The notes under the pieces were generated by a model that saw nothing but the letters and a program-made list of their open reading frames with translations, made no database searches and was not told the DNA's origin. From Jaapia argillacea MUCL 33604 (lineage: Eukaryota; Basidiomycota; Agaricomycetes; Jaapiales; Jaapiaceae), in assembly GCA_000697665.1 (NCBI GenBank), contig KL197725.1, positions 314,615 to 378,614 of the forward strand: a DNA stretch of 64,000 nucleotides, written 5' to 3'. Shown here in pieces: positions 1 through 11,057 of the stretch (positions within the stretch are counted from its first letter, which is position 1; each line of letters opens with the position of its first letter). A program made the translations under genes and the position numbers.

Positions 1-815
1 AGAAGCAAAGTCGTCGCGGGACTTGCCGTCATAACAGCCACAAGGCATCCTTGACGAATTTCAACGGAAATCCCAAGCGGTTCTTGACTCTCGCGTTCAT
101 CACAGCTCATCCTGTATAGCCCCAACATTTCCCCAGCCTACAACAAGCCATACATCTACTATGTCTCGGGCCTCCAGGGCCTCAGAATTGCGAGCCCCGA
201 TGCTTTCTCAGAGAGGAACTATTGTCACCTGAGGATGGAACGCCTAGGCTCTGGACTTCCTGCAAGCCGGAGGAGCACAGTCACCGCTCCTGGTCATATT
301 GGCTCTGTTAATGTAACGTGTTGCTGGCGCTCTGGAGCTCCAATGTTCTCATTGACCCAGCGCTTGTCTCGTGCAAGACTCCAACCTTCACTGTCGAGAT
401 GATAGGCTCCAGCGCCACATCCAACTGCGGTAAACCTGGAGCTTACAATTGGGACTTCTAAGCTCACGGCCATGAGCAGTGTCAACTGACCTGAATTGCT
501 CGCGAGACTGCTCTCTTGAGTACTCGCCACATCCTTCTGGACTCGAAATTGCGAATATTGCATCTGGAAATACTTTGAGCCATTCAATTGCCACCTCGTC
601 ATCCTCGACCTGCCTCTTGTTTTGGGACCAGCCCGTTCATGCGACCATTCTAAATAGTCCAGGAGCTCTAGATTGAAGTCAATGACGAACTATCACCGTG
701 CTCGGCCTACCTCCGAAATGTTATATATGGGGCTGCATCCCACCCCCCAACAACCCAATCAAACCCACTCACAAATCGTTTCACCTCACACACTACCACC
801 GTCCTCTACCTTCAA
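1..815. other. Left edge, no gene resolved
   Basis: No reading frame here has convincing coding character. A minus-strand frame of about 100 codons (294-602) and a short plus-strand start near 161 are visible, but neither shows a recognisable motif or a splice series. The stretch just before 816 is pyrimidine- and CCAAC-rich and probably serves as promoter of the small gene that follows. Confidence 0.3.
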
Positions 816-1233
816 ATGACCGGCCAACCACCATCCGAAATAAAACCTCGTCGCGAGTCCTTCACCGCTGCTCGTCCTGGACATGCGACGTCCCACATAA
901 ACCCTCGCGCGACATCGCCGGAGGAGACGAATATCAACCTCTCTCATTCGACGAATCCCGAGGCCATTGATTTCTCGGTACACGCTCAGAAGGTACATCG
1001 TGAACGAGAGATAATACATAGCGCGGATACCTTGCCCGCCTTTGTGGGCAGCGCGCATATTGCGCCCTTGGAGAAGAGGCACGAGCCTTGTAGGGCTGAT
1101 AAGCAGGATGCCGATAAAGCCAAGTTGGCGGAGGGCCAGGGCTTTGGTGAGTTGATGTTCGTTTAACTTTGCTTGACGTTGACTGACGGTGGATGCTTGT
1201 GTAGTCGAGTCGGGCTCCCCCACGGACGATTGA
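816..1233 (+). CDS. Small conserved-looking protein, 119 aa, function unknown
   Basis: Two exons, 816-1146 and 1205-1233, separated by a 58-nt intron with GTGAGT donor and TGTGTAG acceptor. Splicing replaces an early stop with a short acidic tail ending ESGSPTDD. The protein is hydrophilic, with no signal peptide or membrane segment. The central part is His/Glu/Arg-rich (KVHREREIIHSADTLP), followed by a Lys/Ala-rich stretch (residues about 95-108), which suggests a helical cytosolic or nuclear protein. I do not recognise the family. The first ATG of the open frame was taken as start. It has no close co-directional neighbour; the next gene downstream is on the other strand. Confidence 0.55.
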
Positions 1234-1504
1234 AGTAACGAATAGTGCCTGCCAGGTTGGTGTCGAGTGGACGCGCCGTGGCTAGGCGAATGCAGTATAA
1301 TGTGATTTGTACGAATTCAGCCCTCGGCGGTACCAAGCGTGTATCTTAGTTGTGTACATCCCCAAGTACTTTGCATCATATAGTGACATCGTCGTTGTTC
1401 AGTCCTGTACGTTCACATCCAGTAGGCGTCTCATAAAATCACGAGTTTTGTCCTCGTACTGTGGTGTGTGATTTTTCGGAGGCTGGAGCACAACTCGCTA
1501 TTGG

Positions 1505-1985
1505 TTATGTGGAGTATGGCCAGATAGCCGTCACAGCGATCGTCGCGAGGTGAACGCGTTCGAAAGGGGATAAAACTTGAGATGCATATGGTACTAAAGG
1601 CACAGTGGTGAGGACATCAGACCAGCACCACTCGTGTAGGATCGGACTTTCGCTTGAGAGAAGGCAGAGGGATTTCCAACTGGTGGAAGGCAGCGAGAGA
1701 GAGCTAATATAGTCGATTCCGGAAGTCCAAGGTGGGCAGAGGTTCTGAGCTTCGTGAAAGGAATCGAGCATACGACTGGTTCATACGTGCGTACTTGGGT
1801 TTGATGCTTCGAAAAGACTGCCAGACAACAGCGCTGCAAGGTGCCGGCGTGACAAATCCTCCACAATGATGAGTTCATCGGCGAAGATGAGTTGAGTTCC
1901 AAAGGGAGACAGATACATCAATCGCCCAAAAGGATGAGGGTGAGCCGAGAAGTTAGAATATCTGATATCGCAGGTTGCGGATACT
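1505..1985 (-). CDS. C-terminal exons of an unrecognised gene (partial model)
   Basis: Reading the minus strand, an open stretch (about 1985-1795) can be joined through a 45-nt GTACGC..GAAG intron to a second open stretch that ends with TAA at 1505. The joined frame runs ..FEASNPTQNLCPPWTSG.. and ends in IAVTAIWPYST. Amino-acid use looks coding, with hydrophobic and aromatic residues spread through both exons. I do not recognise the family, and I cannot place the 5' exons, which may lie in 2000-2450, where further short open stretches occur. It could be a pseudogene. Treat the limits as approximate. Confidence 0.3.
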
Positions 1986-2779
1986 TTGCGTGAGCACCTC
2001 AAGAAATGCTCTGGTCGTCGTACTCCACTGTGATATGGATGAGAAGATTACGGACATTCACGAAGGTCCTTGCCTCAGGAGAGGAAGTCTCCGAAAAGAC
2101 CTGAAGTTTTCCACACCGAGGGGAGATGGGGTCAACCACGGATCATCGGGAATTACGACACACCATCAGAGCTTGCAACCCGCCGTCAAGGAAACGGAAG
2201 ATCAGAACAACGGGGGGCTCAGAAAGAACATATGATTGCTTCGAACGTGCGCTTTCAGAGATAATCCAAGCAGCACAGAAGGGGGCTGCAAGGGTCATTG
2301 CCCCCAATCGCCGTAAATGTCTCCACGATCGTCCGAACCGAAAATTTTCTGGAGTCCGTAAGCACCAACGGCAGAAAGGGGTATCGACCAACCACACCAG
2401 GACGAGGATGAACCGGAGGCTTGGATGATCTGGGGCCATGACTGGCGGGCATGTCGTGAAATCGCTGCCATAAGTGGCTTCTATCCCCCCTTCGCTGCAG
2501 GGGAGGGGGAGACGTGGGCCGCCGTCAAGTCCAGTTTTACCTCATCAACCGCAAGTAGGCAAGTTCGAGGGGACAATACGCGAACGTGGTCGGTCGAGAC
2601 ACTGACACGAGGCAAACAGCATCCCCACAAGTTGCATGATGCATGATGCATGATGGCAGGAGGCAGGGGAGAAGCAAGGAAAATCGCCAAATAATGGGGA
2701 AGAAATGCTGGGTCGGAATGAAGTACTTAAGTTTGACTTACAGTAAATAAATAGATAAAATAAATGAAACAAAAGCTTA
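1986..2779. other. Region without a resolved gene
   Basis: Several overlapping frames of 65-100 codons occur on both strands (2126-2452) but none gives a consistent splice model. Around 2630-2655 there is a short direct repeat of TGCATGA units. Nothing else is recognisable. Confidence 0.3.
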
Positions 2780-2886
2780 TGGCCCACATGGGGGTCGAAC
2801 CCAGGACCTTCGCGTAACGGTTGAGGGGTTGAATCCCCCTTAACAGCATATTAGCACGACGCTCTAACCAACTGAGCTAGCAGGCC
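2780..2886 (-). tRNA. tRNA-Ile: tRNA-Ile (AAT anticodon) with 33-nt intron
   Basis: Read on the minus strand, the molecule has a seven-pair acceptor stem (GGCCTGC with GTGGGCC, two G-T wobbles) and an A discriminator. The D arm carries CTCAGTTGGTTAGAGC, the anticodon stem is TCGTG/CGCGA, the loop is CTAATAA with anticodon AAT, and the T arm carries GGGTTCGACCCCC. A 33-nt intron sits one base 3' of the anticodon, the usual place for eukaryotic tRNA introns. The intron can itself form a GGGGG..CCCC hairpin. The CCA end is not encoded, as expected for a nuclear tRNA gene. Confidence 0.95.
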
Positions 2887-3174
2887 ATATTCTCCTTATT
2901 AAAAGTTAAATATATATTTTAAATTAGTAATGTGACGTGACATTTCCGTGACTCTGGTGTTCCCGTCATGATGTGACTCTCCTCGAGGCTTGCATCCTTC
3001 GCTTTGACTTTGATCACTCATTTTTCCACCAAAACCACTGACGCGGACAAAGAGCTATGTGCGCTTGAGTTGCTGAGGTCCCAAGGGCCCTCCCCTTCTC
3101 TCCCGATCAGTCCCAATCTTGGAACCGAAACACAGCTAGCATCCAACTTTTAGGCAATCCAACGCCTTACTACT

Positions 3175-6100
3175 ATGGAGTCTGCAGATGAACGACAACA
3201 CGAAGAAATCACCGTACTTCAGTCTATATATGCTGAGGACTTTCTCGAAGTTCCACCACCCAAAGCTTGGAAGGTGAGTCTGGAGACCTGGCGTTCGGAC
3301 TCTGGCTTGCTGGCACCTGCGATCCGGAGACTGAAATCTGCGTCGTCTCGCTGTAGGGAGCAGCTCGTCTTCCTGAATTTATCATCAAAGTACCACACCC
3401 CGACAACACATTTGCATCCAAAGTCTACTTCCATCTTCATGTCAAGTGAGTCTCCGCCTTGACCCGTACGGGAGGCCTATTGACCGATGCTTGTTTTCGC
3501 AGGCTCCCAAAGACATACCCCTCGATAGCATGTCCTATCTTTACAATCCAACAACCTATCCGAGGACTCGGTCCTGATCACATCACCAAACTGTCATCTG
3601 CCATACACGCAGAAGCTCAGAGCTCCAAAGGATCGGAGATGGTCTTTCAGGTTCGCCGATCCTACTTCTCAACTCCTTTGGGCTTCCAACAGTTGTTAGA
3701 TCATCACCTTTGCGCAAGATTGGCTCAACACGAATATCCACCCCGCCCTTGAAACACCTGATTCCCTTGCAATACAGATGAATAAACGAGCTTCAGATGA
3801 AGAACGTGTGAGGTTCTTGTCCGCCTATCTGCTCGGCCCACCCTTGACATCTGAATAATAGGCGAGAAGAGAGCGAGAGCAGGAGTTGGCCGACCTCGAA
3901 CGTCAGAAAGCTTCGCAACTCGCCCAGCGACTGAACGAAGAGATACAAGCCGATGCACAGCGCCAACAAGCAGAAAAGGAGAAGTTTGTTCGAGCTCGCA
4001 AACGTGCTGAATCTGACGCTACGGAGGTACCGTCTGCCGGAGATACCCCGACTGAGTCGTTTAGTTCGGAGCTCGAAGTGCAGGGGGTGCGCTTCAATTC
4101 GGTGAAGTTGTTCCATCCTCGCAAAGGTGAGTTTGAAACGACCGTATTTTGTTCAAGCCCTTACATTGAGAATGATAGAGTGTCTTGGCATTATCTACTT
4201 GGCCGATCCTGTCTGCGATGATGTCCAAGTGACTTTACCACTCGAACTGCACTCTGTTGCATTCGAGTCACCTTACTACAAGACTCACCAAGGTTTGGAC
4301 GCCCATATAGCCAGGTTTAGTCCTTGTTAATGTCTTGACCAGGGCGCAAGAAGTTAATGCAGCTCGAGAGTGAGATTCAACAGCTGAAGCGAATTCGGGA
4401 CCCCAACCTTATCAGCATATATGCTGTCAAGCTCACCTTTCCTCATTCAAGTGGTCCACCACGTCTTGTCATTCTAGCAGAGCAGAGGTCCTCGCTTACG
4501 CTCCATGACGTTCTGGAGGACTCTGATGCCCTTCGGGAAGATCGTGCTACAGTTGGTCGACTGATTGTTCACTTCGGTTGGTAGAGGTTGACTGTTTGCT
4601 TAGGATTACCTTCGCCAAATCCTCTCGGGTCTACGTGCTATTCATGCGAATAATCTTATGCACAGAGGTTGGCTTTCGTCGTACATCCATCTCGATTGTT
4701 TATTGATGACACACCGAAGGTCTTTCTCCTCGTTGCATTTGCTTGCACAAGGGCGATTCGGCTTCGTCTCCAAAAATTGTCAAGCTGGCAAAAGTCAGCT
4801 ATTATGTCCGACTTCAAGATCTGCACAGATCGAATCCTTTCGGACCCAATGTGGCCCGCATTGCGGAAGACCTGGCAATCCCTGAAGCTTGGTACGTCAC
4901 TGTAAACACCTGAATCATCTCAACTCTTACCTTCGTGAAGGCTTCCAAGCGACGTTGTAGACTCGCCCCTCTCTTATACCACGAGTCGTGACATTCATCA
5001 AGCCGGGGTCGTTCTTTTACAGATGCTTTTGGGACAAGACATCTTCCAACATTTTCCCGATCCTCAAACGGCTTTGAAAGCTCGTAAGTACTGTACGGGC
5101 GAACTCCGTTGTCACGTTCATTGATGGGTTCATCGCTTCTAGTTCATGTCTCCCCGGCTTTGCACCAAGTGGCCACCGGCATGCTGGTTCCCGGAAAGAA
5201 GCGAGGTCCAAGTTGTGCAGCACTTCTGGCTGACCTACCTCGACGCTCGTCGGATGTCGTTCGTCCAACAACCATCGCGACACGATCAAGAGGAACATCG
5301 GCTGCAGCAGGTGAACTTGCTTCTATTCTGGCATAGTCCTTAGGCATCTGTCTCACACATTTTGTAGATCTACGAACGCCAATGCCCCAGCACATTTCCA
5401 GCTCCCCCGAAAGCGATTACTTCCGAGTACCTGCTCCCCGCCAGAAGCACTCGAGTCGTTGGAAAGAAGATTGGGAGGAACTTGAGTTACTTGTGAGTCT
5501 GACTAGGCATTTCTATCTGTGGCCACTCATGATCGATGTCCTGGTTGTTTTAGGGGAAGGGCGCCTTTGGTTCTGTCGTCAAGGCTCGAAACAAGATCGA
5601 TTCGAGGATATATGCGGGTATGTCTCTTCCCTTTCTCAGCGATCAAGCCTGGTTGACCTCTCCTGTAGTCAAGAAGATTAAGCTTAGGGCGACCCAGCGA
5701 GATGACAAGATCTTTCGAGAAGTCAATGCCCTCAGTCGGCTGAGCCATCGATTCATCGTTCGATACTACACGACGTGGGTGGAGACTTCCGAACCTTCGG
5801 GTACCCCCTTGTCATCTGGATCGGATACGGAGTCTGCAACGGAAGATGGCATGACATCCGTGCCAATTCACCATAACTCAGGAAGTACGAGTGAAGGCAG
5901 CACGGGCAGTTCCAATGATCCTTTCATTATCGACCTAGACGACCTTGGTTCCGGCACAGGGAGCCAATCTTCCTTTCCCAGTATCCACTTCACTCGGTCA
6001 GGCTCGACCGAGGCCGCAAATGACACTGACAATGGAAGTGAGGAGGACGATGACGCTGAGAATAGTGCAGAAATCGTTCGACAGCTTTTCAGCAGACCAA

Positions 6101-9100
6101 GTAATGGTAACGGTTTCCATACACCCTCGACGATCGCTCGCACCCTGTATATCCAAATGGTCGGTCTTTATTTGCATGACGACATTCAGATTTCAGATGA
6201 CTCACGAGCTTTCAGGAATTTGTTGAGCGGCAGACCTTGAAGGAGGTTCGTGTCATTGTTGTCGATAACCATCTGGTGGCCTGATTTCCGCTCTGGTAGA
6301 GGGTGGCGGAAGGACTCTCCGAGGATGAAGCTTGGCGATTGTTTATGCAGCTTGTCGACGCACTAGTTCACATGTCGACTCTGGGTATAGTGAGTCGTGT
6401 TGATCCTTCTGCGGTTCCAGCTGCCAAATTCTTCTTCCCTAGCTGCATCGCGACATCAAACTGACCAACATCTTCATCGGTAAGCACCTAACTTGATCAA
6501 CTGCATCATGTCCCTCACATTGCGTCGCAGACGGGAGAGGTGATTGCAAAGGTTCGGTTTCCGCTAGCTAGAAACAGCTTGTGTTTTAATTCCTCTCCGA
6601 AGTCGGTGACTTCGGTCTCGCGACTTCCAGTCTTGCTGCCGTCGATCCCTCAGATGTATCTCCTCATGCTGTCACCGCGGATAGCGATCTGACCCTTGGT
6701 GCGTTCGACCTCGTTTCACTGTGTCGATACCACGTATTCACCTGCGCACAGAGGTCGGTACTATGCTTTACATTGCCCCTGAGGTGCAGTCTCCACGGAG
6801 AGGCCCTCGGAACCACAACAAGGCCGATATGTACAGCTTGGGTGTGAGTACCAACGAGAACATATAGGATTGGTTATATTGATGCCTGTTAGGTTGTATT
6901 CTTCGAAATGAACTACTTCTTCTCAACCGGAGCTGAGAGGGTCGCCGTTATTGAAGACTTGAGGAGGCCTGACATCATTTTCCCCCCTGATTGGGAGAAC
7001 CATCGCGGTCGTCAGCGACAAAGTGGGTGGTTACACCCGGTTTCTTTGCAGCCTCCTTATATCCCTGTAGTTATTTCGTCGCTCCTGCAACACGACCCGA
7101 ATGCCCGCCCGTCTGCTTTGGAGCTTTCTCAGAGCCCATTGCTCCCTCCTCGGATGGAGGACGAGTCCTTCAAAGGTGTTATCCAAATGATGTGTGAGTT
7201 CACTGAGCCTCGTCAACTAGTCTTTGTTCGATGTTCATCCTCTACTAGCCAATGCGGACTCTCCACAATATCAGGCCCTTCTTTCGGCGCTTTTTACCCA
7301 ACCACAGAAGCGGACCCGAGGATTCCTCTACGATAACGAGGCGGAGCTACCAGAACATGCATCCCTCAACGATACGGTAGAGGAGACGCTCGCGGGGATT
7401 TTCCATCTCCACGGTGCGGTGGACATGGAACCGCCCCTCTTGATGCCCATTGTCAACGCAAAAGACGAGCCAAATCGTGTGCTTCTTCTCGACCAACACG
7501 GCGAAGTTGTCTCGTTACCCAACAATGCCCTCGTCCCTTTCGCTCGCCTAGCAGCACGGACCAATATCAGACGAATCAAACGCTATCATATTGGTGAGAT
7601 TTTTAAGCCGAAGTGAGTGACTTTGCTGTCCTCTGGAAATGCTCGCTCATCACCTGTAGTTTGATCGCCGGTCACCCTAAGTTTTCAAAAGCAGCGGTGT
7701 TTGACATCATTACACCTGATCTTGAGAATGGGCCCATCGCTGCCACCGCTGAGGCAATCGTAGTTGTCCATCGATGCCTTGATAGCTTTCCAGGAATAGG
7801 CCAGAACTATGAGATTCGCATATCTCATTCGAGCAGTATGTTCGTTTCTCCAGTGTCCGAACCTCGTCTAACTATTCACTAGTCCCCGATCTTGCTCTCA
7901 ACCGTGTCTCAGAAGAAGTGCGACAGGATGTCATTGACATTATAACACAGACCAAGTCGTCGTCTTCCCAAAAGCGGGCATTGTTGCTGAAGAAGGGCCT
8001 TCTTCGAAGCACTGCCGATGAACTCGAGATTTTATCGGACTTGGGTAGAATCTTTCCCGGCATCACCATCTTAATAATATTTTAACATTCGGTGTTGTCC
8101 TTGTGTAGATTACGACCCGGATGGCCTCCTGTCCCGGTTGGACAAGGTGTCTTCCACCCTAGCCAGCCTAATGGCGCCTCTCGTCAAGGATATCAAGAAA
8201 GTGATGGAATTTAGCGCAACTGCTGGTGTAACCAAGCCTATTATATTCCACCCGCTTATGTTGGGAAGCCACGTTTCACATTTCAGAGATGGAGTCTGCT
8301 TCGAAGTAGTACGAAGGAATAAGCGCTCGGACATCCTGGCCGCCGGCGGACGGTGAGTTTTCCGTATCCTTGCCCAAGCGTTAATCAACTAATGATAATG
8401 TCCTAGTTACGACAACTTAATCTCTCAATTCGCTTCACCCAAGGCCAAATCCGACGCTGTCCGGGCTGTCGCGGTCCAGATCGCCATCGAAAAGATCACC
8501 CTTGCCCTAGCTGCGTTCCAAAGCACGTCAGTCCGAAATCTTGTTAAGGAGCAAAAGTCTTTTGGCTTTTGGAGTCCACGCCGATGCGATGTGTACGTCG
8601 TGTCCTATCACCAGGGCTATCTACACGACAGGCTCGAAGTTGCGGCCCTACTTTGGAAGAATGGCATCAGTGCAGATGTAATGTATGAGGCTGGCCTACC
8701 TGATAACGACCATGAGAGTCACACGGACCTCTGCGCAAGAGAGGGCATTTTGTGAGTCATGGAGTCATCACAGTTTAGTTGAGACTGAGATGTCCTCAGA
8801 TTTACTGTGTACCCACGCCCACGGTCAGTCCGACGAGACCAGCCCGCGTTCAAGATAAAGAGCGTTCTGAAAGGGACAGAATATGAAGGTCGTGCTTAGC
8901 GGCTTCTTTGTTGATTGAACTGAAGCTAACGTCTATTCGTAGTTGCTCGCCAAGATCTTGTCAGTTGGCTTCAGCAACAAATTTCGGAGCAGAAACGTGT
9001 CGATGCTTCAACATCCGGCGTTGCTATTGTCGCGGAGAATCCCCAAGTTATCCCCAATGTTATTACCAGGGAGAGTTCCAACACCCCTGACGTCCAACTA

Positions 9101-9500
9101 CTATTACCCGGCGATACGAAAAAGCAGCGCAAGCAAGCGAAGCAGCTCTTCACGGACAGAGGTATGTCACCCAACACCGAAGAGAACAACCTTTCACTCA
9201 TGTCAACAACCAGCTTTCAGCGCGGGAGACCAAATCAAGAGCGCTTTTCAATCAGGCATGTGTGTCGTAGCTGTGGATGTCCCCCCAACCGTCTTTGATG
9301 CCATGGTCGCGGCAAGAAATTCTGCCTGGGTCTCGGACGAAGAAGCTTGGCGTCAAATATTGAATGGATTCCCCAGCGGTCACTCGTTATACGCTCACCA
9401 AGTTCGGGATGCTGTCTCAAGGAAGAAGGGCGATGGTCATCGCTTTGTTCTCCTCTTTTCCGTGAGGGACGAAAGAGCACAACTCCTAACCCTCCAATAA
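3175..9500 (+). CDS. GCN2: eIF2-alpha kinase GCN2, 1603 aa, 29 exons
   Basis: GCN2 senses uncharged tRNA in amino-acid starvation and phosphorylates eIF2-alpha. Domain order is that of the family. An RWD domain (1 to about 120) starts with EITVLQSIYAEDF. A charged helix and a degenerate kinase follow (about 200-460). The true kinase has a Gly loop GKGAFGSV at 569, the ATP-binding Lys in YAVKKI (591), an acidic Ser/Glu-rich insert typical of GCN2 (about 625-720), HRD at 795-797, DFG at 815-817 and a Pro-Glu APE-type motif. A HisRS-like domain (about 990-1480) and a C-terminal domain complete it. Exons: 3175-3273, 3357-3445, 3503-3650, 3700-3807, 3862-4126, 4179-4292, 4343-4551, 4604-4667, 4720-4891, 4941-5083, 5143-5310, 5368-5492, 5554-5617, 5669-6159, 6216-6245, 6300-6389, 6443-6479, 6531-6551, 6603-6698, 6752-6843, 6893-7193, 7249-7612, 7660-7835, 7883-8044, 8109-8352, 8407-8751, 8800-8888, 8943-9161, 9214-9500. 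All phases agree. Length and motifs fit an intact, active gene. Confidence 0.95.
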
Positions 9501-9722
9501 CCACCACTAATCTGCCAAGTCCTACTTGACGTGGGCGCTAAACTATGATTTTTATGATCGGATATATCCAAGCATTGTGTATAGCATCCATGTTGTCGTC
9601 TATCAGCTCTTTCTATGTATTTGTACTTACGAGATCCCACACGTTGAGGTTGAACCAATACCAGCTCCAAATCTCCATCATCCTCTACAACGCAATCCCC
9701 TGGTAATCTACTCCGAAGAGCA

Positions 9723-11057
9723 TCACGACCAGCCAATCACATAATATGCATATTCGACCTCGCCTTTCCCATCCCCGTTGGCATCGCAGAAAATCGACTC
9801 TTTGGTCAGGATTACCAATTGATTTCGAGATTGGACGGTGGCCAGCATTGGGAAGACTTGTTCGATGGTGCTCGATTCGAATGTATGAGTTGGCCGAAGG
9901 GGGATGACAAGATGGAAGTGGGGAAGGTAGTAGATGCATTGGTTCCAGTGATGAACTTGGGACGAAGGAGCCTCGGCTCCTGGCTTCCGAAGCAGTTTCT
10001 CCACGCAACGTTTGATCCAAGTTGCGTGTTGTGCTTCGTAAATAATGTCTGCACCGACAATCAGATCGAAGGATTCGTTGAAGGGAGATGGGGGTTCTTC
10101 GGTCTGGGATGAGAATTGCGACCAATCCAAAAAGTGAGGTTGAATGGAAAGGCGAGGTGTGGGCTGGCCGGGAAAGTTCGCTGCGATATTATTGGCGAGG
10201 TTAGACAATACGAGCGGGTAGAAGTCGGTGGCGATGATGTTGGTCTCGTGAGATCGGTGTTCTGATTCGAGTAGTTTTCCGAGGACCAAGCTGACGAGGC
10301 CAGTACCCGCCCCCAACTCCAGAACACGAAAGGTCTTATCAGCGGTGTTAGGGTGAAAATCGGCACCACAAACGCACGCCGAAACGTCACGTCGATTTTC
10401 AGGATATAGACCGAACTCCTCCGGATAAGCTACAATATTATCGGCGAGGACGCAAGCCCCACCCCATGTTTGCGCTCCCACGCTGGAATAGTCTTGATTC
10501 TCGAGAGGGATGTCAGTCAGAGTGACGTCTACTGCTGAGGCTCCACCGCCAAAGTTCATTATGCGAGTGTGAGTGCCGGCGGAGGCCGTACCTGCGCAGA
10601 TTGCCAACAGAGATGCTGCATCCTGAACCAGTGCGTCCGGTTGGATTTTTGGGGAATTGAAAGAATTTGGAGAAGATCCTTGCGATATAACGTCTGCGTG
10701 CCGGCAGAGGGTTGTGAGCCATTGAATGGCATACGATCGCTCGAACGAGTCTGCGCGAAGTAGGACAAGATCGGACTCGAGGTTTGAAGGGAGTTTCTGT
10801 GGATTCTCAGCAGTTTTACTGGGTTCCTCTGGATGTGAACCGATCTCCGTCACCGAACCTCGAGTTCGACGGATTTGACGAGATCCACGAACGGCCGGAC
10901 TGTAAATGAAGCGAAGGTAGCTGAGTGCATCGCGGAGTTCCGGGAGAGAAGAATCTCGGATGTGATTAATGCGGGGTAGTTTGGAGGTTGGAGGTATCAG
11001 GGTATCGGACGGTGATAGAAAAGGTCCACGGGCAAGATCGCTCGCCATGGTAGACAT
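9723..11057 (-). CDS. Family-16 class I SAM methyltransferase (protein-lysine type), 444 aa
   Basis: Single-exon gene. The second half is a seven-stranded methyltransferase: motif I is VLELGAGTGLVSLVLG, the acidic end of beta-2 is IIATDFYPLVLSNLANN, and post-I/motif II is FDLIVGADIIYE. This layout is the METTL21/EFM-like family 16 that methylates lysines of chaperones and elongation factors; the exact substrate cannot be read from the sequence. The N-terminal 200 residues are helical and variable, as in the fungal EFM2-like branch. Start: the 5'-most ATG, with a second ATG three codons later. It is convergent with GCN2, with 222 nt between the two stop codons. Confidence 0.8.
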   Translation of the reverse strand: MSTMASDLARGPFLSPSDTLIPPTSKLPRINHIRDSSLPELRDALSYLRFIYSPAVRGSRQIRRTRGSVTEIGSHPEEPSKTAENPQKLPSNLESDLVLLRADSFERSYAIQWLTTLCRHADVISQGSSPNSFNSPKIQPDALVQDAASLLAICAGTASAGTHTRIMNFGGGASAVDVTLTDIPLENQDYSSVGAQTWGGACVLADNIVAYPEEFGLYPENRRDVSACVCGADFHPNTADKTFRVLELGAGTGLVSLVLGKLLESEHRSHETNIIATDFYPLVLSNLANNIAANFPGQPTPRLSIQPHFLDWSQFSSQTEEPPSPFNESFDLIVGADIIYEAQHATWIKRCVEKLLRKPGAEAPSSQVHHWNQCIYYLPHFHLVIPLRPTHTFESSTIEQVFPMLATVQSRNQLVILTKESIFCDANGDGKGEVEYAYYVIGWS